Origin: Agelas oroides | Lineage: Eukaryota; Porifera; Demospongiae; Agelasida; Agelasidae | Length of the DNA stretch: 64,000 bases | Assembly: GCA_949130485.1 (NCBI GenBank) | Contig: OX422184.1 | Span: 21,282,824 to 21,346,823, forward strand | Reading direction: 5' to 3' | Shown: piece after piece, positions 1-9,700 of the stretch | Numbering within the stretch: the first letter of the stretch is position 1 | Layout: each line of letters opens with the position of its first letter | Notes under the pieces: model-generated | What the model was told of the DNA's origin: nothing | Database searches by the model: none | Seen by the model: the letters and a program-made list of their open reading frames with translations, nothing else | Program-made: the position numbers and the translations under genes

Positions 1-244
1 AGGTTGCAGATTAATCCTGGTATGTTACATTGACATGATTTCAAGGGAATAAGTATGCCTTGTAGCATATTGTAGCATCATAGTTGTGTTTGAGAAGCAT
101 GACTGTGATTTTCAAGACTAGTTCACTCGACCATACCTTCGCAAGGAGGTGTTTAAAAATTGTTAAGAGTTGCAGAAAGCCATTGGTCCCGGGGGATGGA
201 CATGTGAGACATAATTTGTCTGTAACTTTTGATTTAGATTCCCA

Positions 245-358
245 TTAACGACAGTACATTACCATCCGTATGCTATACAGGGATTTATATGGTTAGAGTG
301 TGGTTAGGGCTGGTATAAATACAGTATAGCATACAGATAGTAAACGTACTGTCATTAA
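245..358. mobile_element. Small inverted-repeat element (MITE) flanked by TTAA
   Basis: TTAACGACAGTACATTACC at the left is mirrored by GTACTGTCATTAA at the right. The arms pair over about 35 bp around a centre with no coding. TTAA lies at both edges (245-248, 355-358). Confidence 0.65.
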
Positions 359-620
359 CAGCTTGTCTGATTTATAGCTACCTTGCGCGTAATAGTAAGG
401 CCAGGCCTACATGATGTTTTGTTGCTTGAGCTAGCTTAATGACAAAGTAGACCTGGGTAGCCGGTAAAAATAAAGAAAAAAAGTCACATGATGAATAAAA
501 CAATTGTATTAGAACCACCACATGACATTGTAATAAAAGAAATGCAAATAATTACACGACATCGCATGTGCTTGGAACACTTTGCCACATTCGATGCTCC
601 CCATGTTGCAGGGCGCTTCC

Positions 621-977
621 TAGTCTCGTCATAGATAGTAGAGCTATACTATCTATGGTCTTGTGCCCCTGCCACGCACGCCTCCCGGCGAGAAACGGTC
701 TGGTGAACGAAGTCGAATTTCTTAGGCGTATTACTCAAAAGTGGTAATGACCAATGAGATTGCGAGATCGGTAATTATTACGTAGCACTTCCCTTACAAC
801 AGTAAAATTTGTTCGTCTCCATTCAAGTATCTGTACCTTTTTTGAGCGGGTTGGCCACGAAATGTTTTGATCGTTGCTAGGTTGCATTGTCGCAAAAGTG
901 TGCGCTAGCTCAAGAAATTCGACTTGGTTCACCAGACCGTTTCTCCTCATGAGAGGTGGGGTCTGGGGACGAGACTA
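621..977. mobile_element. Palindromic MITE with TAGTCTCGTC ends
   Basis: Left end TAGTCTCGTC, right end GACGAGACTA. Inner arms 681-725 and 911-957 (GAGAAACGGTCTGGTGAAC and its complement) pair almost perfectly. No transposase is visible. Confidence 0.75.
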
Positions 978-1460
978 GGCGGTTCCAATCCAACGACAGA
1001 GAAAACAGATAGGATGCACAACAGTATACTGTGTCTTCAATGTTCGTATACGCATTCATCTTCAGCCAACGTTTCCTTAGGGCTACCACATAAATAGCAT
1101 ACTGGCGGAAACAGTTAATGATTCTGGACCCGAATAGCACAGTATAGCCTGAAACGACTTCCACGCTGAGCCACAAATGAGCCATCTGTGACGAAGCCAC
1201 GTGCACGTGCATTAGTTCAATCACATGATCAAATTTAATTTTTTTCGAAAACGGAAAATTTTGACCCGCCTGGCTCGAGCAACAAAACATTAAGTAGGCC
1301 TGCTGTAATAAATAACTTGTCAAATGTATCAAATTTTGGCTACCCTCATTCCCAGCTTTTGTCACCGCCTTATTCCAAGACATGGTTACATTTTGGCCAC
1401 ATAGAAGTTGCAACTGCTATAAAACATTATAGTATTGCTATTTGAAGACAATAGATATTA
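978..1460. other. Unassigned spacer
   Basis: One minus-strand open stretch crosses it, but it has no recognised motif and runs into the neighbouring MITE. I see no gene or repeat here. Confidence 0.4.
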
Positions 1461-1782
1461 CAGTGGAACCCCTCTTAAAGAACACCCTGAAGTAAGGACA
1501 CCTGGTACATGTCACTTGACAGAGTCCCAACTTCATATAAATACAGTCATAGTATTATCCCCCTGAAGTAAGGACACCTGGTACATGTCACTTGACAGAG
1601 TCCCAACTTCATATAAATACAGTCATAGTATTATCCCCCTGAAGTAAGGACACCTGGCACTTGACCGAGTCCCAACTTCATATAAATACAGTGATAGTAT
1701 TATCCCCCTGAAGTAAGGACACCTCACTAATCAGGACAAATAATTTGGTCCCAAAGGTGTCCATAGTAGAGAGGCTCCGCTG
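1461..1782. mobile_element. TA-flanked MITE (CAGTGGAACC family) with internal minisatellite
   Basis: Left end CAGTGGAACCCCTCTTAAAG, right end complementary (GAGAGGCTCCGCTG). A TA sits at each side (1459-1460, 1783-1784). Most of the interior is a tandem array. Related by its ends to the element at 8380-8869. TA duplication fits a Tc1/mariner or pogo type of mobiliser. Confidence 0.75.
1486..1729 (+). repeat. 76-bp tandem repeat, about 3.3 copies
   Basis: Units begin CCTGAAGTAAGGACACCTGG at 1486, 1562, 1638 and 1707; the third is about 7 bp short. The array lies wholly inside the MITE at 1461-1782. Confidence 0.85.
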
Positions 1783-2632
1783 TAACTTATAAGTAAGTCT
1801 ATCAAATTGGACATTTTATCTTGCTCACCGGAAGTTGGGGCCTCACAACATCTGATGAGTGAGAGAAACTGTCTGTGTTGATAGAGCATACAGCAAATCA
1901 GTCTCAATGATCTAGGACAGGTCTGTGGGGTTGCCATACCACATTGAGTAAAATAGTGAGTAATTTTAGACCCCAATTGGGTTAAACCCACATATCCTTT
2001 TCCTGTGACTGTTACAATACTGCGGAAGGTATTTTTGGGCTACTTCATAGCATACACAACATGCCATTTCCAAATGTTTTGGTCCTTGTCCAAATATCAT
2101 GTAATATGATGTTAGTCAAAGTGGCCACTAACTAAAAACATTTACAGTGAAGCCTAATGTGGACACCCTTGGAACATGCACTCTGACTGGTAAGGTGTCC
2201 TGTCTTTGTCTAAACCATAATGACAAACACCGTCTTGCACATTATGTCAGTCAGTCAGTTTGATGGTGTCTTGGCATCTGCCAGTACATTGAGCTCACTG
2301 AACAGGTGTAATGCACAGTCGTCTGAAGCACAATCGGTCACAACTGATTTGATAAAGGTGTTTTTCCTGCTACAGTTGAGACTCTATCCTTGAACACTTT
2401 GTGTCATATATAGGCCAATGAATTATTGTGAGAGTTTTAATCCACTTTCTCTCCAGTGTAAAAATTAACACAGGCAGGAGGCTATTATTCATTGCAATGA
2501 CATCACAAGTTACAACGTTGTTTCCATGGTGCAATACTGCTCTATTCCACCATGGTTCAGCATTTAGGATCAGCAAGGGTACTGTCCATGGTGCTTCACT
2601 GTCTCCAGTCTAGCTAACTGCATAACTACATG
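1783..2632. other. Mostly unassigned stretch with a degenerate TIR remnant
   Basis: Around 2143-2205 there is a decayed copy of the CAGTGAAGCC...GGACACC type of terminal repeat. Nothing else is recognised. Confidence 0.35.
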
Positions 2633-2696
2633 TACACACACACACACACACACGCACAAACATGCATACACACACATACATGCACACACACACAGG
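2633..2696. repeat. Imperfect (CA)n microsatellite
   Basis: Runs of CACACA broken by CGCACAAACATGCATA, about 64 bp. Confidence 0.9.
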
Positions 2697-3136
2697 AGGC
2701 AGTATCGTTTTCTGCTAAACTCACAGTCATCAAATCTCTACACACACTTCACCAGCACATTGAACTGGACAAGTCTTGAACCTCGTGGTAAGTATGCAAT
2801 CACAAGTCATATAGTTTGGAAACATTATAGCTACTTCAAACTGCCATACTGCTGAACTCCTTTTAAGGGCAAGGCTTGTACTGACTGTACAGTTCCTTTT
2901 CTGTCTGTTGTAGTGCATGGTCATGTAGTCATGCAGTCTGATTCTTAAACAGCACAATTTCATATGCATGTACAGTCTACCATTGTGACAGGCAAAAAAT
3001 ATTGATATAACAGAATACTGACCTGTTCATTGTTTAATTTACACCATGTGACAAAATGGTGAATGCCATCTTGAGATTTGGTTATGTGTATACCAGCTTT
3101 GTTCATGTAATTACAAATACAATATGTTACCACATT

Positions 3137-3638
3137 TTTAAACCCTATAGTGCACTTTTGGTTACATCATACTGTGCACTGCGCAGAAAAGATAGTCTGC
3201 GTGGTACACACGTGGTTCTGTGTAAGCAGAAAGGGTGGGACAGGGGGAGGTGGGTGGGATCACCCGCAGGGTGACATGCACATGGTGGCTGCTAGGCTTG
3301 GTTGTCAAAGCACGGGACTGGGCGGGCCAATTCTTGCCCTGGCTGCATGGACAGGCTTAGAAAACGCTACTCTCACCTTGTAGGGGGTTCATTTCTGGTA
3401 GGGAAGGCTGCTTGGGCTCTGAGCAGGTGTTTGACAACCGAGAGTGCTGACTATTGCATGCTCGTTAGTGAGTGGGTGTGGTTTAAGGTCACAAGTCTGC
3501 TTGCTAAGGCTGGAAGTGAACTTGTGTTCAGTTTTGGAGTCAGAGCTTGTACAGAAATGGAGATACGGTGCATTAAAGGCATGTATAGGCTAAAACTAGT
3601 CTCAGGTGGAAAAAATTCAGGGATTAAAGGGTTATTAA
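3137..3638. mobile_element. MITE, older copy of the element at 33221-33726
   Basis: Shares long near-identity with 33221-33726 (for example AGAAAGGGTGGGACAGGGGG), starting TTTAAACCCTATAG and ending AAAGGGTTATTAA. Its flanking TTAA sites are decayed, so it looks older than the 33 kb copy. Short open frames inside are unlikely to be genes because they are shared by both element copies. Confidence 0.7.
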
Positions 3639-3645
3639 GTTTGTG

Positions 3646-3937
3646 AATCTCCTCCAGTATAAGTATGTGCTTTGTGTTTCTGTCCTAAACGTTACGTACA
3701 CAGGAGAACCAGATGTACAATCTCCTCCAGTATAAGTATGTGCTTTGTGTTTCTGTCCTAAACGTTACGTACACAGGAGAACCAGAAGTACAATCTCCTC
3801 CAGTATAAGTATGTGCTTTGTGTTTCTGTCCTAAACGTTACGTACACAGGAGAACCAGATGTACAATCTCCTCCAGTATAAGTATGTGCTTTGTGTTTCT
3901 GTCCTAAACATTACGTACACAGGAGAACCAGATGTAC
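3646..3937 (+). repeat. 73-bp tandem repeat carrying a splice acceptor, 4 copies
   Basis: Units start AATCTCCTCCAGTATAAG at 3646, 3719, 3792 and 3865; a fifth start at 3938 diverges into the exon. Each unit contains ACGTACACAG plus the first 15 bases of the candidate exon at 3923. Confidence 0.88.
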
Positions 3938-4038
3938 AATCTCCTGCCAAAGATGTTGTGAAAGACACTGTTTTGAATGATACCCAGTTCTTTCGCCCAG
4001 GATCTGGACTGACTAAGGAGTTATATTTTGATAGGTAT
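3923..4038 (+). CDS. Candidate exon of a convergent plus-strand gene
   Basis: An acceptor ACGTACACAG precedes an open stretch encoding PAKDVVKDTVLNDTQFFR then PGSGLTKELYFDRY. Two donors are possible: GTATGT after 4034, which would not keep phase with the next exon, or GTATCA after 4038, which gives phase 0 and joins to GDNVLD. The upstream exon was not found. The acceptor and first 15 bases of the exon are repeated upstream as a 73-bp tandem array. I do not recognise the product. Confidence 0.4.
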
Positions 4039-4506
4039 GTATCAAATGTAGCAAATTATGCTAATATCAAGAGCCCATAATGAAAAGGGAGGGGAGGGAG
4101 AAGAGCATGTAGCTTCATTGTTTGTGAAACTGGCAGAATCTCCCTGTGCACTAAAAATAGAACACTGGCAGTGGTGGAAGCATGTGGTCTTGCTATAGAG
4201 ATAGAGCTTCCTATTGTTACTTTGCAAAGCCATATGGGTGGGCAGGACACAAGAAGCTTTATTTATAGTACTTGCAGGAGATTCTGCTGTCACTGCAGCA
4301 ACTATTGATTTACACACTCTTCCTCCCTTTTTTTTATTATGTGCTCTTACTAGCCTCGTTCCCAGGCCCTGCTCAGCTTTCCATCGCATGTTTACACAGG
4401 GAGCTAGAGCCTCTTGCTAATCAGTGCTTGCTATATCAGTGTTGTTCATTGTGTCTGGAGGCTGAACGTAGATGTACTAAGTGTTAGTATGGCTAGGCTC
4501 TGGTAT

Positions 4507-4872
4507 CAGCCTCATTCCCAGGCCGTTCCCGCCTCCAGTTTATGCAGTATGCTAAAACAGAGGGGGAAGACCTGGGAGAAACAGTCACGTGCGTGACATC
4601 TGTTAGATGTGAGGGGGGCGGTGCCCGATCACCAAACTTTATGATGATCAGTTGACGCTGTCTTTCGAATGTTACCGCCTCAAGTTCTTGGATGAGATAT
4701 TACAAGAAGAACCTTGAGATTCGTTTTGTCAGGCACCACCCCCTCACATCTACCTTCATGTCTACCTGACCTCTCACGCACATGACCCTTTCTCCCAGGC
4801 CTCCCCCCTCCATTTTTGCATACTGCAAGCGATCAAAATCTGGAGGGGGGAATGGCCTGGGAACGAGTCTAA
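4507..4872. mobile_element. Palindromic MITE, 'AGCCTCATTCCCAGG' family, 8-bp target duplication
   Basis: Left AGCCTCATTCCCAGGCC, right GGCCTGGGAACGAGTCT; inner arms also pair (AGATGTGAGGGGGGCGGTGC and its complement near 4735-4755). TCTGGTAT flanks both sides (4499-4506, 4873-4880), an 8-bp duplication as hAT elements make. The same end sequence, often as short 60-95 bp versions, recurs near 4351, 16216, 18431, 29890, 31408, 40258, 42957, 56166 and 62702. Confidence 0.75.
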
Positions 4873-5089
4873 TCTGGTATGGGAATCATTGTTGGTTAAC
4901 CACATTCCCAGACTATCTCTACCTCAGCTGGTCTGAGTATAACTCTACTTTTATTTTTTTTAATTTTCGCTAATTTTGTCGCAATATTTCCATAGAATTG
5001 TTACTGTTATGTCCATTTGGCATGTGTTTCCCTACCCCAGTATGGCTGAAAGTGTCAGGTTGGTGGTGTTGATAGCATTCTGCTCTCAG

Positions 5090-5167
5090 GGAGACAATGT
5101 GCTGGATGCAACTGGCTTGGTATCATACCTGGATGAGTGGTTGAAACTGAAACCTCAGAGTGGGAAG
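5090..5167 (+). CDS. Candidate exon of the plus-strand gene
   Basis: Exactly 26 codons in phase 0 between acceptor CTGCTCTCAG and donor GTATGTTA. It encodes GDNVLDATGLVSYLDEWL then KLKPQSGK, a coding-like composition with a possible amphipathic helix (LVSYLDEWLKLK). Function unknown. Confidence 0.45.
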
Positions 5168-5721
5168 GTATGTTATACGTTATTGCTGTCACTGACCAAA
5201 GGATAGGGGCTCTGGTTACTTGCAGAGTACAGTAGGTTGTTGCACCATACTGTATAGTCAGTCTGGCTACCTACCATGCAGGAGTATAGACTGTGTATAC
5301 AGTCAGTGAATGATCTATTCTTTCCAATGTGAGCTGACAACCCCATGTACTTGTAGTGAGACCATGATCAATCTATGGTAGCCGCAAGCTATCAGGAAAA
5401 ACAGGAACAGACGACTCTTCATGTTATAGACATTTCATCTCAGTGCTTACCCTATGTACATTTATGTATGTGCACTAGATTTCTTCCATCTTTACGGAAA
5501 TTGTGGGTGTGACTTTGTTAAAGTAGCTTGATAGGTGTTCAGTACATCAAAAACTTGGTGCAATATCTAATCCAAGTGAGCTCTGTGCAGTATGGTTTTA
5601 ATGAAGCAGAGTGCTATGTGATAAATGCCTTGTTTTGTGTACTTTGTTATGTAATCTTCCATTGCATCGTCATCTTGATTACATAAAGTACCAGCACCAA
5701 CCTCTCATTGTTTCATTCCAG

Positions 5722-5754
5722 GTCTCCAACACAGAAACATGCACTGGTAAGTAA
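5722..5754 (+). CDS. Candidate small exon, internal or terminal
   Basis: Acceptor TTTCATTCCAG starts in phase 0 and encodes VSNTETCTGK followed by TAA at 5752-5754. A consensus donor GTAAGT overlaps the end (after 5746), so this is either a terminal exon or a 25-bp micro-exon spliced to 6358. Confidence 0.3.
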   Translation, partial: VSNTETCTGK

Positions 5755-6357
5755 TGTACTTATGCATCTCATACACATTATTAGCTCATACATATATTTG
5801 GCTTCTAACCATACAGTCAGTTGGCAGTGTCCTGAGTCCTGGAGTTTGATGTATGGAGGACCTTCTCCTGAAAACCTCTTCTAACATCCTCTAGCTACTA
5901 GTATAATATTTATACTCTGACTTGCCCCATTGTAGACCAACATAGCATAATAATCACAGCAGATTTACCAAGTACTCATGTCACCTAGCATTCCTGTGGT
6001 CTCCAGAACATCCATATTGAATTGTTTTATTCATTGTGATGTTCATCGACTTTGTGTAGGCTAGCTGCACCTTTATGCCAGATAATGTGTGCATTGTTTA
6101 TCTAGGGAGCCCAAAGTGCCTTGATCAATGCATCTGCCTATATGTGGCCATGGGCATGCAATAGGTTATACTTATCCTGACCAACATTACTCGAAGTCAT
6201 GATCATTCTGTATATATGAAGTTGTAAGAAAAGGCTGTGAAGGTAGAGTGGGTATCGTTTGAAGATGGATGACTGAATGCATGAGCCGGAGCTATATAGG
6301 TATAGGGTATTATGTAGAATTACCATCCAGTGTCACTTCTTGAACACTTTCTTGCAG
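5755..6357. other. Intron or 3' flank of the candidate plus-strand gene
   Basis: AT-rich, with no repeat or open frame I can support. A minus-strand AATAAA (TTTATT on plus near 6027) lies about 560 bp beyond the ankyrin stop and could be its poly(A) signal, with low confidence. Confidence 0.3.
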
Positions 6358-6398
6358 GCATCACCTGCTTTTGTATTATAGTGATAACATTTAACTGA
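6358..6398 (+). CDS. Possible alternative terminal exon with hydrophobic tail
   Basis: A strong acceptor (CTTTCTTGCAG) in the right phase to follow the donor at 5746 opens a short frame encoding GITCFCIIVITFN and a TGA at 6396-6398. The run CFCIIVI is hydrophobic. The exon is short and the case rests only on splice signals and phase. Confidence 0.25.
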
Positions 6399-6590
6399 AC
6401 TAAAATTATTTACTATTACACAAAGAATGTGCGACTGCAATAGCAAAGCTTATAATTAACCAAAGCAATGATACGTATACTATGTACACAACAACATCTT
6501 TCAAAAACAATGTCATAATTCAAAGCTACTGACTCTCAAAGGACTAATTTCCTAATCACAAGCAAAGGGCTAAGCTATTTCAGAGCTAAG

Positions 6591-6758
6591 TTATTTGTCT
6601 GATCTGATATGTACTGTTTTGGGTCCTTCGTGTGCAGAGTGTGAGATGTTTCCAGCCATCTCCCTCTTCAGTGCGCGTGTCTTCAGAATGTTCCTTTCAA
6701 CTCTACTGAACATGGTCTGTAGAAACTTGCGTGCTGACAACACCAGTTCCTTCAGTTC
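6591..6758 (-). CDS. Terminal exon: charged helical tail and stop
   Basis: 55 codons plus TAA (at 6591-6593). Acceptor TTCCACATTAG. The product begins ELKELVLSARKFLQTMFS and continues with Arg/Lys-rich sequence (RVERNILKTRALKREMAGN), then a polar end closing with HIRSDK. It looks like an amphipathic helix with no domain I recognise. The 3' end faces the candidate plus-strand gene ending near 6398. Confidence 0.8.
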   Translation of the reverse strand, partial: ELKELVLSARKFLQTMFSRVERNILKTRALKREMAGNISHSAHEGPKTVHIRSDK

Positions 6759-9700
6759 CTAATGTGGAAATGTAGGCCAATCCATCATACACAATTACAG
6801 TATGCAGAGGCAAGTAGGTGTCTTTTTGTGAATGGTGTACAGTGCATACTGATAGTGTCAGCTACTTTCAGTAGCATTGTTCAATGAGGCTGTTGGCTAG
6901 ACTCTCAGTCAGTATATAGGCAGATTCACTTCTTATGTACACCGATTCAAATATGAGAGCACCTTCAATGGTTTTCAACACATGAATAGTCCCAGCTAAG
7001 GTTTGCACAATAATCAGCTAGAGAACCACATTACAATATCACAAATCCCACTTCGTAAGTCTTAAAGTTTTTAAAGTTTAGTTTTTGTGAATAATGGTCT
7101 GTAGTGAAAGTTGTGGTCTGTGAAACTATAACTCATACATAATACTTAGCTATCATACCAACTTTTATTCACACAGCACCTGCACAAAATGGCTGTTACG
7201 TCAACCAGAAAGCATAAGTATGGGTGTCTTATCAAAGGTTACAGTATAGATAAGTATTTAGAGGAGCACGCTTGCTTTGAAGTCACAAGTTCAGAAGAGT
7301 CACAACTTCGTGACACTAACTGCTGCAAGTAATTCATAATAAGTTGATACTTGCTAAAAGTATCAACTAAATTTGCTTTTGCTGCAACGGACTAAGCTAG
7401 TTGTTGCCACTTACAGTGGTGGTTTTTCGCTGCTCATGTTGTCTGCCCATGTGTGACTGAAGTTCTTGGCAAACACTCTCATGGCTGAAGGTCTTTGCAA
7501 CATCCAGAGCAGTGACATCATTCTAAGTGGAAGAAGGGGCATTAATTGAGAAGCTGTAATAGTTTGACTAAGTATAAATGAGAACCCACTTCCCATATTT
7601 TGAATGAATTAAGTTCAGCACTATACTAACATAAATAATGTGATCATGACATGATGCTGATACAATGAAAGTACTGAGAATGCTTATTAGCATACTGTAA
7701 GCACGACACAACTACAAGGTTAGTACGTATGACAGGTGCCATTATACTGACACACTACTATACTAGCCTTTGAAAAAGAATAATTAAGTGTGAACAAGTG
7801 GTTACAGGCTGTTACGTCAACCAGAAAGCACAAATATGGGTGTCTTATCAAAGGTTACAGTATAGATAAGTATTTAGAGGAGCACGCTTGCTTTGAAGTC
7901 ACAAGTTCAGAAGAGTCACAACTTTGTGACAGTAAATGCTGTAAGTAATTCATACTAAGTTGATACTCACTAAAAGTAGTAGCATACCTTGTCCTTCAGT
8001 TCCACAGCAGCTCCACCCATGATCAAAAGCTTGGTAAGATCCAAGTCTCCATCTTTGGCAGCGAAGAACAGAGCAGTCCAACCTGTGGACTGAAGATATT
8101 CAGAGAAGAAGGTTGAGGAGTGCTAAAACAGTAGTAACATAATTAATTTATGCATACAAGTAGCTTGCTACTCACAAACTGTAGTTTAACATTTTGAACG
8201 TGGAATTCACTGTTTATCAATGTGGAACTATAGATAGCTATCAATCTAAGGTCAAAGTGATGCATAGCAAGCCCTGGGGCTTGCCATGTCCAGATTTGCA
8301 TAGATGGTGTGTGGCTAGGTTATCTAAGTAGCTAATGACAGCTACGTATAGAAGCAATTTGTACTGTAACTACCATATACAGTGGAACCCCGCTTAACGG
8401 ACACCCCTCAACAGCGGACACCCACGATATACTTGAACGGACAATTCTGAAAGTCCCGACTGTCCTTCCATTCACTCCAATACTTAAGCAGCCCCTGAAT
8501 AGTGGACATCCCGCTACTCCGTATAATGGACACTTTTCGCGGTCCCAATTGTACGCAAACAATACTCAACGACCCCGATTTAGCGGACACTCGTCGATCT
8601 TTTCAGCAAGATTGTGCACCATCGCTGCTGCAGTTAACAACTTGACATTACATTAGTGCTGTTACTCGTAGTACTAGCCTCTGCTTAGCCTTCCTGCCAG
8701 CGTACAGCAAGGGAAAGCTCTGAAAATGCAGCCACGTTGTGCTCAACAGCCCGATTACGCGGTAGCACGCCTACCGGAAATATACCGGAAGTCCCTGAGT
8801 TAGGGACACCTTGCTATAAGAGACAAAATATTGGTTTCCAATGGTGTCCGTTATAGAGAGGTTCCACTGTATGTTGAAAATCACAGCAGTTAAATTTTCA
8901 TGTATTTCACGAGTTCGTTTGTACTCACAAAATTAAAAGCTGCAAAATTAAGTATTACGCATGATACTAACCACAAGCAAGTTTGCCGGCTGAAATAAAA
9001 GAGAATGACACAAACTAGACTGATCAATATATATACCTGTTCCTGAATATTAACATCAGTGTTTGCATGATCCACCAGTTCCCAGACAATCTTAGTGTGG
9101 CCCTGCTTGATAGCAAGGATTAGAGCAGTCAGACCCTCCTAAGGTTTGGAAAGCATGGAGTCAGATGTCACTCAATTGCATACTCTTATCAGTCTATCTG
9201 GAGTATGATGAGCAGTAAGTGCTACCATCATGATCGTTCTACATCAGCAGTCTAAGTTAGTTATGAATGGTAGTTTCTGTGCCCTGAAATCTTGAAATTG
9301 AGTATGGTTATTATTGTGGTGCCATCACATGTTACTGGACATAAGTATGTGTCACCAAAATGTTGTTTGGAAGATTTGTCCCAGATTGCATCAGAAGCAA
9401 TCTGAGAGGATCTAAATTCAAAATTGTCCTGGGGGGACATGCCCCAGACCCCCCTAGTAGGCACGCATGCTTACGCACGCGTGAGCATGCTTTCGAACGC
9501 TACTATCATCCTGCTACCATCCTGTTCCCCCCCCCCCCCCCCCAACTCAAAAATCCTGTATGAAACCCTGACTATCTAAGAATATTGCATGCATCAAGTG
9601 TACATGTTAAATTTACCACCATTAAAATATTTCCACCCCTACATGGTATAATTATACTACACTCATCCAGAAGAGTTTATCCAATGCTGACACAAGTACA

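Noticed and set aside
910-1413. 167-codon minus-strand frame
   Set aside because: Starts in unassigned DNA and ends in MITE sequence; no motif, composition not coding-like.
9261-9464. Minus-strand frame reading RGVWGMSPQDNFEF next to the poly-C tract
   Set aside because: The GC-rich strip looks like a common repeat fragment; no supporting gene structure.
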